This document shows, in pieces, positions 52,193 through 61,321 of a DNA stretch of 64,000 nucleotides. The stretch lies in the NCBI RefSeq assembly GCF_014648075.1, contig NZ_BMQK01000025.1, positions 24,979 to 88,978 of the forward strand, in the 5' to 3' direction. This DNA comes from Streptomyces ruber (GTDB lineage: Bacteria; Actinomycetota; Actinomycetes; Streptomycetales; Streptomycetaceae). A model generated the notes under the pieces. It was not told the origin of the DNA, did not search any database, and saw only the letters and a program-made list of their open reading frames with translations. The translations under genes and the position numbers were made by a program. Position 1 is the stretch's first letter. The number at the start of each line of letters is the position of its first letter.

Positions 52193-53533
52193 TCAGCGCA
52201 GGTAGGCGAGGCCGGGGTGGACCGCGGTGTAGCCGTCGACCAGTCTGCGGGCCACGTTCACCGAGTCGACGAGCGGGTGCAGCGCGAAGGCCTTCACCGC
52301 GTCCCGGCGCGAACCCGATCCGGCAGCCGCGAGGACCTCCCGCTCGACGGCCTTCACCGCGCTCACCAGCCCGGTGGCGTGGCCGGGCAGCGGATCGACG
52401 GAGAAGGGGTGCGCGCCGCTCGCGTCGACGAGACAGGGCACCTCGATGACGGCCTCCGGGTCGAGGACCGGCAGGGTGTGGCCGTTGCGGACGTTGAGGA
52501 TCAGGGTCGCGCGCTCGTCGCGGGCGATGCCCCGCATCAGGGCGAGGGCGACCTTCTCGTAACCGCCGGACAGGTCGTCCGCGTCGCGTTCGCCGGCGTC
52601 GGCCGTCTCCCGGTTCTCCGCCATGTAGGTCGCCTCGCGCTCGTTGCGGGTGCGCTCCCAGGCCAGCAACGCCTCGGCGTCCGGGCGGCGCATCTCCTCG
52701 TAGAAGCGCGCCTGCTGGTCGCGCAGGAAGGCGCCGCGGGTCCGCTCGGCCTCCTGGTAGGCGCGTACGGTCTCGCGGTTGAAGTAGTAGTAGTGCAGGT
52801 ACTCGTTCGGGACGGCGCCCAGCGCCTGGAGCCACTCCGGGCCGAAGAGCCTGCCCTCCTCGAAGGAGCCGAGCAGGTCGGTGTCGGCGAGCAGGCGCGG
52901 GAGCAGGTCGCGGCCCCCGACGCGCAGGCCCCGCACCCAGCCCAGGTGGTTGAGGCCGACGTAGTCGATCCACGCCTCGCGCGGGTCCGCGACACCGAGC
53001 ACGCGGGCGATGCGGCGGCCGAGGCCGACCGGCGAGTCGCAGATGCCGATCACCCGGTCGCCGAGGGTGCGGGACATCGCCTCGGTGACCAGGCCCGCCG
53101 GGTTGGTGAAGTTGATGACCCAGGCGTCGGGGGCGAGCCGGGCGACGCGGCGGGCGATGTCGACGGCGACGGGCACGGTGCGCAGGCCGTACGCGATGCC
53201 GCCCGCCCCGACCGTCTCCTGGCCGAGGACGCCCTCCGCGAGCGCCACCCGCTCGTCGTCCGCCCGTCCCTCCAGGCCGCCGACGCGGATCGCGGAGAAC
53301 AGGAAGTCGGCGCCGCGCAGCGCCTCGTCCAGGTCGGTGGTGGCGGTCACCTCGGGCGCGTCGGGAACCCCCGCGGCCTGCTCGGCCAGGACCCGGGTCA
53401 CGGCGGACAGCCGCCCCGCGTCCAGGTCGTGCAGCACGACCCGGGTCACCCGCCCCGCGGCGCGGTCGGCGAGGAGCGCCCCGTACACGAGCGGGACCCG
53501 GAACCCGCCGCCACCCAGAATCGTCAGCCGCAC
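52193..53533 (-). CDS. 6-phospho-beta-glucosidase (glycoside hydrolase family 4)
   Basis: The protein has 446 residues. GH4 features are the NAD-binding LTILGGGGFRVPLVYGALL, NFTNPAGLVTEA, the metal-binding GICDSPVG (Cys) and DYVGLNHLGW (His), and EYLHYYYFNR. GH4 enzymes use NAD+ and Mn2+ with a redox-assisted elimination mechanism. The preference for 6-phospho-sugars is assumed from the subgroup. GTG 53533 has a GGAAG site. No PTS or sugar ABC transporter is nearby, so its substrate source is unclear. Confidence 0.9.
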   Translation of the reverse strand: MRLTILGGGGFRVPLVYGALLADRAAGRVTRVVLHDLDAGRLSAVTRVLAEQAAGVPDAPEVTATTDLDEALRGADFLFSAIRVGGLEGRADDERVALAEGVLGQETVGAGGIAYGLRTVPVAVDIARRVARLAPDAWVINFTNPAGLVTEAMSRTLGDRVIGICDSPVGLGRRIARVLGVADPREAWIDYVGLNHLGWVRGLRVGGRDLLPRLLADTDLLGSFEEGRLFGPEWLQALGAVPNEYLHYYYFNRETVRAYQEAERTRGAFLRDQQARFYEEMRRPDAEALLAWERTRNEREATYMAENRETADAGERDADDLSGGYEKVALALMRGIARDERATLILNVRNGHTLPVLDPEAVIEVPCLVDASGAHPFSVDPLPGHATGLVSAVKAVEREVLAAAGSGSRRDAVKAFALHPLVDSVNVARRLVDGYTAVHPGLAYLR

Positions 53534-53589
53534 GCCACTTCCGCCTTTCCCGTCCCGGTCACTGCCCCGAAGTTACCGCGACGCCCCGC

Positions 53590-55116
53590 TCAGGCGTCGT
53601 CCCCCGGCGGCGGAGCCGTTCCGTACCGCTCGCGCACCTCCTGCTTCAGGATCTTGCCGGAGGCCGTGCGCGGGAGTGCGGTGGTGATCACGAGCGACTT
53701 CGGGATCTTGTACTTGGCCAGCTGTCCGGAGAGGGAGCGGAGCACCTCCTCCGGGTCGGGCGAGGCGTCCCCGCACGGCACCACGACCGCCCGCGGCACC
53801 TCGCCCCAGGTGGCGTCGGGAACGCCGATCACCGCGCACTCGGCGATGCCGGGATGGGCGAGGAGCCGGTCCTCGACCTCGGCGGGGTAGACGTTCTCGC
53901 CACCGGAGATGATCACGTCCTTGATCCGGTCGACGATGCGGGCGTGGCCGTCCCGGTCGAGCCGGGCGGCGTCACCGGTGCGGAACCAGCCGTCGGTGAA
54001 GGCCGCCGCCGTCTCCTCCGGCAGCCCCCAGTACCCGGACATCACGGCCGGCCCGCGCACCAGCACCTCGCCGGTCCCGCCCGGCGCGACGGGCGGCAGG
54101 CCGGGCCCCGGCCCCGCGAGCGTGACGTCGGCGAAGAAGTGCGGGACGCCCGCCGAACCCGCCTTGCGCACGGAGTGCTCGCCGTCGAGCAGGAGGACGC
54201 CGAGCGCCTCGGTCGTGCCGTAGCCCTGGAGGAACGTCAGGCCGCGGGCCTGGTACGTGTCGATCAGCGGCGTCGGCACCGGGGCGCCGCCGCAGCTCAG
54301 CATGCGCAGGCTGGACAGGTCCGCCGCCGCCCAGCGCGGGTGCCGGGCGATCCGCTCGTACATGGCGGGCACGCCGAACATGTAGCTGATCCGGTGGTGT
54401 TCGATCAGGTCGAGGGTCTCGCCGGGGTCGAACGCCGCGGTCAGGACGCAGGTGCCGCCCTTGAGCAGGACCGGCAGGGTGAGCACGGCCAGCCCGGCTA
54501 TGTGGAACAGCGGGGCGGAGACCAGGGCCCGTTCGTCGGCGCGGAGATCCTGGTCGACGAGGAGGTTGACCGCGTTCCAGGTGAGGTTGGCGTGCGAGAG
54601 CATCGCGCCCTTGGGGCGGCCCGTCGTGCCCGAGGTGTAGAGGACGAGGCAGGTGTCGCCGGGGGCGACGGGCTCGTCGAACGGCTCGTCCGCGGCCCCG
54701 GCGACCGCCGCCTCGTACGCGGCGCCGACCTGGAGGGACGTACGGACCCGCGAGCCGCCGTGGGATGCGGTGACGAGCTCCGCGTGGGCGGGCGCGTGCA
54801 CGAGGACGGTGGCGCCGGAGTCGGTGAGCTGGTGGGTGAGTTCGGGAGCGGTGAGGCGGGTGTTGAGCGGCACGAGGACCGCGCCGAGCACGCCCGCGGC
54901 GAACAGTGTCTCCAGGAAGGAGGGGTGGTTCGGTCCGAGGTAGGCGATGCGGTCGCCGCGGCGCACTCCCCGGGCGCGCAGGGCGTGCGCGAGGCGGGTG
55001 GTGCGGTCGTGCAGTTCGGCGTAGCTCGTCGTGGCGCCGCCGTGCACCAGGGCGGCGCGGTGGGGGGTCCTGCGGGCCCTGCGGGCCGGCCAGGACCCCA
55101 GTCCCTCGTTGCGCAT
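53590..55116 (-). CDS. Acyl-CoA synthetase (AMP-dependent ligase, ANL superfamily)
   Basis: The protein has 508 residues. The core motifs are CLVLYTSGTTGRPKGAMLSH (P-loop), LFLQGYGTTEA-like TFLQGYGTTEA, DGWFRTGDAARLD, DRIKDVIISGGENVYPAEVE and the catalytic lysine in PRTASGKILKQEVRERY. It makes acyl-adenylates and acyl-CoA from medium or long fatty acids, or aromatic acids; substrate is not resolved. The ATG 55114-55116 begins MRNEGLGSWPARRARRTPHR. It is monocistronic and divergent from the GH16 gene, with ~310 bp between. Confidence 0.93.
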   Translation of the reverse strand: MRNEGLGSWPARRARRTPHRAALVHGGATTSYAELHDRTTRLAHALRARGVRRGDRIAYLGPNHPSFLETLFAAGVLGAVLVPLNTRLTAPELTHQLTDSGATVLVHAPAHAELVTASHGGSRVRTSLQVGAAYEAAVAGAADEPFDEPVAPGDTCLVLYTSGTTGRPKGAMLSHANLTWNAVNLLVDQDLRADERALVSAPLFHIAGLAVLTLPVLLKGGTCVLTAAFDPGETLDLIEHHRISYMFGVPAMYERIARHPRWAAADLSSLRMLSCGGAPVPTPLIDTYQARGLTFLQGYGTTEALGVLLLDGEHSVRKAGSAGVPHFFADVTLAGPGPGLPPVAPGGTGEVLVRGPAVMSGYWGLPEETAAAFTDGWFRTGDAARLDRDGHARIVDRIKDVIISGGENVYPAEVEDRLLAHPGIAECAVIGVPDATWGEVPRAVVVPCGDASPDPEEVLRSLSGQLAKYKIPKSLVITTALPRTASGKILKQEVRERYGTAPPPGDDA

Positions 55117-55313
55117 CGCCCGCCCCCCTGTGGTTCGCGGTGACCGTTCCGCCCTGTGCGCGTCCCGCTGCGACCAGAGTGGCACCCCGTCACCACCGGT
55201 GCCCATCGCCCGTCCGGTGGTATCGCGGGCATCCCCCGGCGGCACCATCCACCACGAACCGGGTTCAACGGATGAACTCGCCCCTCGTCTGCGGACTTTC
55301 CCTGCTTCACCTC

Positions 55314-55342
55314 TTGACGACCGGGGTGCCCGGGAGCACATT
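55314..55342 (+). promoter_or_regulatory. Predicted GH16 promoter
   Basis: TTGACG (55314-55319), 17-bp spacer, CACATT (55337-55342). The operator palindrome begins 18 bp downstream of this -10 box. Confidence 0.55.
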
Positions 55343-55359
55343 GAGCCCGCAGCTCTCCA

Positions 55360-55373
55360 TGAGAGCGCTCTCA
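55360..55373. promoter_or_regulatory. LacI-family operator upstream of GH16
   Basis: Perfect 14-bp palindrome TGAGAGCGCTCTCA with central CG, similar in type to the CebR box TGGGAGCGCTCCCA. It lies just after the predicted transcription start, a position that would block elongation. Confidence 0.75.
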
Positions 55374-55427
55374 CCACCTCAGTACTCCCCCCCAGCACCT
55401 CACCCCCGCACAGACGAAGAGGTCCTC

Positions 55428-56822
55428 ATGAGAAGAACCCCCACACCCCGCACGACCCCCACCCCGGCGAGACGCCGGCCCCTGCGCCGCGCGCTGGTCG
55501 CCCTCGTCAGCGCCTTCGGTCTCGCGGCGACCGGCGCCTCGGTGGCCGAGGCCAGCGCGCCCACGCCGCCGTCCGGCTGGACCCAGCTCTTCGTCGACGA
55601 CTTCAACGGCGCGGCCGGCACCGGGGTAGACACCTCCAAGTGGCAGTACGCGACCGGCACCGGCTACCCCGGCGGGCCCTCGAACTGGGGCACCGGGGAG
55701 ATCGAGAGGATGACGTCCAGTACGGAGAACGTCGCGCTCGACGGCAGCGGCAACCTCCGCATCACCCCGCGGCGCGACGCCGCCGGCAACTGGACCTCGG
55801 GCCGCATCGAGACCGTCCGCACGGACTTCCAGCCGCCCGCGGGCGGCAAGCTGCGCATCGAGTCCCGCATCCAGCTGCCGAACGTGACGGGCGCCGCGGC
55901 CCGCGGCTACTGGCCCGCGTTCTGGGCCCTCGGCGCGCCGCACCGGGGCAACTACTGGAACTGGCCGAGCATCGGTGAGCTCGACATCATGGAGAACGCC
56001 AACGGCCTGAACACCGTCCACGCCACGATGCACTGCGGCACCAGCCCGGGCGGCCCGTGCAACGAGACCTCCGGCATCGGCGGCTCCACCACCTGCCAGG
56101 GCACCACGTGCCAGGCCGGCTTCCACACCTACGGACTGGAGTGGGACCGCTCGACCGGCGTCGAGGAGATCCGCTTCTACCTCGACGGCAGGAACTACCA
56201 CACCGTGCGGGCCGACCAGGTCGACGCGACGACCTGGCGCAACGCCACCGACCACGGGTTCTTCGTCATCCTGAACGTGGCGATGGGCGGCGGCTTCGTG
56301 GACGCCTTCGGCGGCGGCCCGGACGCGGCCACGGTGCCCGGCCACCCGATGGTCGTCGACTACGTCCAGGTGCTCTCCAGCGGCGGCGGCACCACGCCGC
56401 CCACGGGCAACCGTGACGCGTACGGCACCATCCAGGCCGAGTCGTACGACAGCCAGGGCGGGACCATGACCGAGGCCACCTCCGACAGCGGCGGCGGCCA
56501 GAACCTCGGCGCCCTCGCGAACGGCGACTGGGCCCTGTACAAGGGCGTGAACTTCGGCTCCTCCCCGGCCACCCAGTTCCGCGCGCGGGTCGCGAGCGGC
56601 GCGCCCACCGGGGTGAGCGGGCTGGTCGAGGTGCGCCTCGGCAGCCGGACGAGCACGCCGGTCGGCAGCATCGCGGTGGGCAACACGGGCGGCTGGCAGT
56701 CCTGGCGGACGCTCCCCACGAACATCGGCGGCATCACGGGAACCCACGACGTCTACCTGACCTTCACGAGCGGCCAGCCGCAGGACTTCGTGAACGTGAA
56801 CTGGTTCGGCTTCACCCGCTGA
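55428..56822 (+). CDS. Secreted beta-glucanase: GH16 with C-terminal CBM6
   Basis: The protein has 464 residues. A signal peptide (RALVALVSAFGLAATGASVA) is followed by a GH16 laminarinase domain (~50-320) with the catalytic signature GELDIMEN. The indel subtype and PAFWALG, GLEWDRSTGVEEIRFYLDG and NVAMGGGF favour endo-beta-1,3-glucanase. A Gly/Thr/Pro linker leads to a CBM6-type beta-sandwich (YGTIQAESYDSQGGTMTE, GQNLGALANGDWALYKGVNF). It degrades beta-1,3-glucans such as fungal wall polysaccharide. ATG 55428 follows GAAGAGG. A LacI-type operator overlaps its leader. Confidence 0.93.
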   Translation: MRRTPTPRTTPTPARRRPLRRALVALVSAFGLAATGASVAEASAPTPPSGWTQLFVDDFNGAAGTGVDTSKWQYATGTGYPGGPSNWGTGEIERMTSSTENVALDGSGNLRITPRRDAAGNWTSGRIETVRTDFQPPAGGKLRIESRIQLPNVTGAAARGYWPAFWALGAPHRGNYWNWPSIGELDIMENANGLNTVHATMHCGTSPGGPCNETSGIGGSTTCQGTTCQAGFHTYGLEWDRSTGVEEIRFYLDGRNYHTVRADQVDATTWRNATDHGFFVILNVAMGGGFVDAFGGGPDAATVPGHPMVVDYVQVLSSGGGTTPPTGNRDAYGTIQAESYDSQGGTMTEATSDSGGGQNLGALANGDWALYKGVNFGSSPATQFRARVASGAPTGVSGLVEVRLGSRTSTPVGSIAVGNTGGWQSWRTLPTNIGGITGTHDVYLTFTSGQPQDFVNVNWFGFTR

Positions 56823-56864
56823 GGTCTTCCTGCCGAGGCCTCACCCGCTGAGGCGGTTGTGACA

Positions 56865-56900
56865 GGGGCGGGTCGCACGCGCGCGCGTGCGACCCGCCCC
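56865..56900. terminator. Bidirectional hairpin terminator
   Basis: Perfect 15-bp stem (56865-56879 with 56886-56900) around CGCGCG, between convergent GH16 and araC-type genes. Confidence 0.85.
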
Positions 56901-56930
56901 TCGCCGTGTCCGTACGTACCCGTACGCCCG

Positions 56931-57869
56931 TCAGCGCAGCTCCGCCCGGAAGGCCACCGGAGTGACGCCGGCGTGCAGCTGGAAGAACTTCGAGAAGTTG
57001 GCCGCGTCCGGGAAGCCGACGGCCGCGCCGACCCGGCCGATCGGCAGCCCGGTGTGGGCCAGCAGCCGCTTGGCCTCCAGGATCACCCGCCGGTCGATGA
57101 AGCCCTTGGGGGTCTGGCCCGTCGCGGCACGGACCGCGCGGACGAGGGTGCGGCGGGAGCAGCCGAGCGCGTCGGCGTACGCGCTGACGCTGTGGTTGGT
57201 GGGATACCCCTGCTCGACGGCGTCCCGGAAGCGGGTGAACGTCGTGTCGGCCTGCCGCCGCCCGGCCTCGGCCGAGCTGGCCGCGAGATGCGCGAGGCGG
57301 AGCAGGAACGCGCTCAGCGAGTGCCGCAGCACCGCGGTGTGCGGGCCGGGCGGCAGGGTCTCCGTGTCGGTGTACTCGCGCTCCAGCTGCGCGAGGGAGC
57401 TGCGCAGGCCCGCCAGCTCGGCGGGGCCGGGGCGCAGGAGCGGGGGCAGATCGTACCGGTAGAGCCCCGCCGCCTCCACCGTGGCGCGTGGCAGGAAGCC
57501 GGGCTGCATGGTCAGCGCGGTCCCGCGGTACTCGGACGCGCGGGAGAAGCGGTGCACCTGTCCGGGACGGACCCAGAGCAGGTCACCGGCCGAGGCCTGG
57601 TACTCGGCGAAGTCGATCATGTGAGCAACGGGGCCGCCGCTGAACAACATCACCACGTGGAAGTCGATGCGGTGCACGCGCTCCAGCGGTGCGTCGGTGT
57701 CGTCGGTGACCCAGAGACGGCCCGGTCCCATCGGGCCTATCTGCATCCCGACGCCGGACAGGTGCGTACCCGCCGGAAAGGTGAACGTCCTGATGCCCCC
57801 ACCGTCCTCGCGGCGCGGGTCGCCGCTCCGCTCCTCCACACACCCGGTCCGGGTGGTTCTGCCCGTCAT
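56931..57869 (-). CDS. AraC family transcriptional regulator
   Basis: The protein has 312 residues. The N-terminal part is a cupin-like sensor (HRIDFHVVMLFSGGPVAHMI, GDLLWVRPGQVHRFS). The C-terminal ~100 residues contain two HTHs (VSAYADALGCSRRTLVRAVR; IGRVGAAVGFPDAANFSKFF) and the AraC end HAGVTPVAFR. ATG 57867-57869 has GAGAGG close upstream. It is divergent from the pentose-phosphate operon with ~175 bp between, so it is a candidate regulator of that operon (inference). Confidence 0.9.
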   Translation of the reverse strand: MTGRTTRTGCVEERSGDPRREDGGGIRTFTFPAGTHLSGVGMQIGPMGPGRLWVTDDTDAPLERVHRIDFHVVMLFSGGPVAHMIDFAEYQASAGDLLWVRPGQVHRFSRASEYRGTALTMQPGFLPRATVEAAGLYRYDLPPLLRPGPAELAGLRSSLAQLEREYTDTETLPPGPHTAVLRHSLSAFLLRLAHLAASSAEAGRRQADTTFTRFRDAVEQGYPTNHSVSAYADALGCSRRTLVRAVRAATGQTPKGFIDRRVILEAKRLLAHTGLPIGRVGAAVGFPDAANFSKFFQLHAGVTPVAFRAELR

Positions 57870-57966
57870 GTCCCTCTCGCGTCGAGTCGATCCGTCCCGG
57901 ACCCGCCCGCGGCGGCCCCGGTGTCCCACTTTCACCGAAGGCTGACACAGGCAGACCTTTCCCGCC

Positions 57967-57981
57967 AAAAGTCAGACTTTT
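57967..57981. promoter_or_regulatory. AT-rich perfect dyad in the araC/tkt intergenic region
   Basis: AAAAGTC-A-GACTTTT (15 bp, perfect), unusually AT-rich for this genome, ~65 bp upstream of tkt and ~98 bp from the araC-type start. Confidence 0.6.
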
Positions 57982-58044
57982 AGTTTTGAACATGCCAGAA
58001 CACGTCAGAGCTGTTCCCCTGCTCCGATCGAGGACCTGTTGAAG

Positions 58045-60138
58045 ATGAGCGCGCACACACCCGACCGTTTCGAGTGGACCGATCTCGACCGGCGTGCCGT
58101 CGACACGGCCCGTGTCCTCGCGGCCGACGCCGTGCAGAAGGTCGGCAACGGCCACCCGGGCACGGCGATGAGTCTCGCGCCCGCCGCGTACACGCTGTTC
58201 CAGAAGGTGATGCGGCACGATCCCGCCGACCCCGAGTGGACCGGCCGCGACCGCTTCGTCCTCTCCCCCGGGCACACCTCGCTGACGCTCTACACCCAGC
58301 TCTTCCTGGCCGGGTACGAACTGGAGCTGGCCGACCTGGAGGCGTTCCGCACGCACGGGTCGAAGACGCCCGGTCACCCGGAGTACGGGCACACGGCCGG
58401 GGTGGAGGTCACCACGGGCCCGCTGGGGCAGGGCACCGCGAACGCGGTGGGCATGGCGATGGCCGCCCGCTACGAACGCGGTCTGTTCGACCCGGACGCC
58501 CCGGCCGGCGAGTCCCCCTTCGACCACATGGTCTGGGCGATCGTCTCCGACGGCGACCTGGAGGAGGGCATCTCCGCCGAGGCCTCCTCCCTCGCGGGCC
58601 ACCAGAGGCTCGGCAACCTCGTCTTCCTCTACGACGACAACCACATCTCCATCGAGGGCGACACCGCCACCGCGTTCTCCGAGGACGTGGTGGCGCGGTA
58701 CGAGGCGTACGGCTGGCACGTCCAGCGGATCCAGCCCGCCCCCAACGGTGACATCGATGTCCGCGCCCTGTACGAGGCGCTGAGCGCCGCGCGGGCCGAG
58801 ACCACGCGCCCCTCGTTCATCGCGATGCGCACGATCATCGCCTTCCCCGCCCCGCACGCGCAGAACACCGAGGCCGCGCACGGCTCGGCGCTGGGCGAGG
58901 ACGAGGTCGCGGCCACCAAGCGCGTCCTCGGCTTCGACCCGGCCGGGCACTTCGAGGTCGCCGACGAGGTCCTCGCCCACACCCGGAAGGCCCTCGACCG
59001 GGGCGCCGAGGCGCACGCCGCCTGGCACAGGCGGGTCGGCGAGTGGCGCGAGGCCCACCCCGAGCGCGCACTGCTGTTCGACCGCGTGGTCGCCGGCCAG
59101 CTCCCCGAGGGCTGGGAGAAGCACCTGCCGGTCTTCGAGGAGGGCAAGGCGGTGGCCACCCGCGCCGCGTCCGGCAAGGTCCTGCAAGCCCTCGGCGCGG
59201 TGATCCCGGAGCTGTGGGGCGGCTCGGCCGACCTCGCCGGCTCCAACAACACCACGATCGACAGGAACAGCAGCTTCCTGCCCGAGGGCAACCCGCTGCC
59301 GGGTGCGGACCCCTACGGGCGCACCCTCCACTTCGGCATCCGCGAGCACGCCATGGCCGCCGCCATGAACGGCATCGCGCTGCACGGCAACACCCGCGTC
59401 TACGGCGGCACCTTCCTGGTGTTCTCCGACTACATGCGCAACGCCGTCCGCCTCTCCGCGCTGATGCAGCTGCCGGTGACGTACGTGTGGACGCACGACT
59501 CCATCGGCCTCGGCGAGGACGGCCCCACCCACCAGCCCGTCGAGCACCTGGCGTCCCTCCGGGCCGTCCCGGGCCTGAACGTCGTCCGCCCGGCCGACGC
59601 CAACGAGACCGCCGCCGCCTGGGCCGAGATCCTCCGGCGCCACGCGACCCACCCGGCCCCGCACGGCCTCGCCCTCACCCGGCAGGGCGTGCCCACGTAC
59701 GAGCCGAACCCGGACGTCGTGAAGGGCGGGTACGTGCTGCGGGACGCGTCCACCGGCGCGCCCGAGGTCATCCTGATCGCCACCGGCTCCGAGGTGCAGC
59801 TCGCCGTGGCCGCGCGCGAGACGATGGAGGCCGGGGGCGTGCCCACGCGGGTGGTGTCGATGCCGTGCGTGGAGTGGTTCGAGGAGCAGCCCCTCGCCTA
59901 CCGCGAGAGTGTGCTGCCGCCGTCCGTGCGGGCCCGCGTGGCGGTCGAGGCGGGCATCGGCCTCACCTGGTACCGCTACGTGGGGGACCACGGACGCATC
60001 GTCTCCCTGGAGCACTTCGGCGCCTCCGCCGACGCCAGGACCCTGTTCACCGAGTACGGCTTCACCCCCGAGAACGTCGTCGCCGCCGCCCGGAACGCGC
60101 TCGCCGCGGTCACGGACGTGACGGCCGACCGCGGCTGA
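58045..60138 (+). CDS. tkt: Transketolase
   Basis: The protein has 697 residues. Thiamine-diphosphate and catalytic motifs: VGNGHPGTAMSLAPAAYTLF, TPGHPEYGHTAGVEVTTGPL, SDGDLEEGISAEASSLAGHQ, LYDDNHISIEG and the pyrimidine domain DSIGLGEDGPTHQPVEHLAS. It transfers two-carbon units in the pentose-phosphate pathway, cytoplasmic. ATG 58045 is preferred; TTG 58039 two codons earlier has a closer AGGA. It is the first gene of tkt-tal-zwf-opcA-pgi. Confidence 0.95.
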   Translation: MSAHTPDRFEWTDLDRRAVDTARVLAADAVQKVGNGHPGTAMSLAPAAYTLFQKVMRHDPADPEWTGRDRFVLSPGHTSLTLYTQLFLAGYELELADLEAFRTHGSKTPGHPEYGHTAGVEVTTGPLGQGTANAVGMAMAARYERGLFDPDAPAGESPFDHMVWAIVSDGDLEEGISAEASSLAGHQRLGNLVFLYDDNHISIEGDTATAFSEDVVARYEAYGWHVQRIQPAPNGDIDVRALYEALSAARAETTRPSFIAMRTIIAFPAPHAQNTEAAHGSALGEDEVAATKRVLGFDPAGHFEVADEVLAHTRKALDRGAEAHAAWHRRVGEWREAHPERALLFDRVVAGQLPEGWEKHLPVFEEGKAVATRAASGKVLQALGAVIPELWGGSADLAGSNNTTIDRNSSFLPEGNPLPGADPYGRTLHFGIREHAMAAAMNGIALHGNTRVYGGTFLVFSDYMRNAVRLSALMQLPVTYVWTHDSIGLGEDGPTHQPVEHLASLRAVPGLNVVRPADANETAAAWAEILRRHATHPAPHGLALTRQGVPTYEPNPDVVKGGYVLRDASTGAPEVILIATGSEVQLAVAARETMEAGGVPTRVVSMPCVEWFEEQPLAYRESVLPPSVRARVAVEAGIGLTWYRYVGDHGRIVSLEHFGASADARTLFTEYGFTPENVVAAARNALAAVTDVTADRG

Positions 60139-60166
60139 TGAGAGCCCTGCGAGCCCCTGAAGAAAG

Positions 60167-61321
60167 ATGATCACTGTGACCGATACGACCGCTGCGACGA
60201 CCGCAGCCGCGGAACCGCTGAAGCGCCTGTCCGACGAGGGCGTCTCCATCTGGCTGGACGACCTCTCGCGCGAGCGCGTCACCTCCGGCAACCTGGCCGA
60301 ACTGATCGAGAAGCGGCACGTGGTGGGCGTCACCACCAACCCGTCGATCTTCCAGGCCGCCATCGGCGCCGGCGTGGGCTACGAGGAGCAGCTCGCCGAG
60401 CTGGCCGTGCGCGGGGTGACGGTCGACGAGGCCGTACGGATGATGACCACCGCCGACGTACGCGCCGCCGCCGACGTCCTGCGCCCGGTGTACGAGGCCA
60501 CCGCGGGCCGCGACGGCCGGGTCTCCATCGAGGTCGACCCGCGGCTCGCGCACGACACGGCCGCCACGGTCGCCGAGGCCAAGCAGCTCGCGTGGCTGGT
60601 GGACCGCCCCAACGTCATGATCAAGATTCCGGCGACCCGGGCGGGTCTCCCGGCGATCACCGAGGTCATCGGCCTGGGCATCAGCGTCAACGTCACGCTG
60701 ATCTTCTCGCTGGAGCGCTACCGCGAGGTCATGGACGCCTATCTCGCGGGCCTGGAGAAGGCGAAGGAGGCCGGCCACGACCTGGCCTCGATCCACTCCG
60801 TCGCCTCCTTCTTCGTCTCCCGCGTCGACACCGAGATCGACAAGCGGCTGACCCGGCTGGGCACGGACGATGCCCTGGCGCTCAAGGGCCGCGCCGCCCT
60901 CGCCAACGCCCGGCTCGCCTACGCGGCCTACGAGGAGGTCTTCTCCTCCGGCCGCTGGAGTGCGCTCGCCGCGGCCGGCGCCCGCAAGCAGCGCCCGCTG
61001 TGGGCCTCCACGGGCGTGAAGGACCCGGCGTACAAGTCCACGCTGTACGTGGACGAGCTCGTCGCCCCCGGCACGGTCAACACCATGCCCGAGACGACCC
61101 TCCTCGCCACCGCCGAGCACGGCGACATCACCGGTGACACGGTGACCGGCGGGTACGCCCGGGCGCGCGCCGACCTGGCGGCCCTGGAGGCGCTCGGCAT
61201 CTCCTACGACGAGGTCGTCCGGCGGCTGGAGGACGAGGGCGTGGCGAAGTTCGAGGCCGCCTGGCAGGACCTGCTGGCCGCGGTCGGGAAGTCCCTGGAC
61301 GGGAAGGGAGCGGACGCGTGA
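60167..61321 (+). CDS. tal: Transaldolase
   Basis: The protein has 384 residues, the long actinobacterial/cyanobacterial type. The Schiff-base lysine is in NVMIKIPAT; VTTNPSIFQAAI and SVASFFVSRVDTEID are also diagnostic. It exchanges dihydroxyacetone units between sugar phosphates. The stop (TGA 61319-61321) overlaps the ATG of zwf. Start ATG 60167, 28 nt after tkt; GTG 60176 is an alternative. Confidence 0.95.
   Translation: MITVTDTTAATTAAAEPLKRLSDEGVSIWLDDLSRERVTSGNLAELIEKRHVVGVTTNPSIFQAAIGAGVGYEEQLAELAVRGVTVDEAVRMMTTADVRAAADVLRPVYEATAGRDGRVSIEVDPRLAHDTAATVAEAKQLAWLVDRPNVMIKIPATRAGLPAITEVIGLGISVNVTLIFSLERYREVMDAYLAGLEKAKEAGHDLASIHSVASFFVSRVDTEIDKRLTRLGTDDALALKGRAALANARLAYAAYEEVFSSGRWSALAAAGARKQRPLWASTGVKDPAYKSTLYVDELVAPGTVNTMPETTLLATAEHGDITGDTVTGGYARARADLAALEALGISYDEVVRRLEDEGVAKFEAAWQDLLAAVGKSLDGKGADA

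Larger units (their letters stand above)
55117..55427. other. Gene-less divergent region between acyl-CoA ligase and GH16
   Basis: No convincing coding sequence. It contains the GH16 promoter and a LacI-type operator at its right end; the left two-thirds hold no feature that I can support. Confidence 0.6.
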
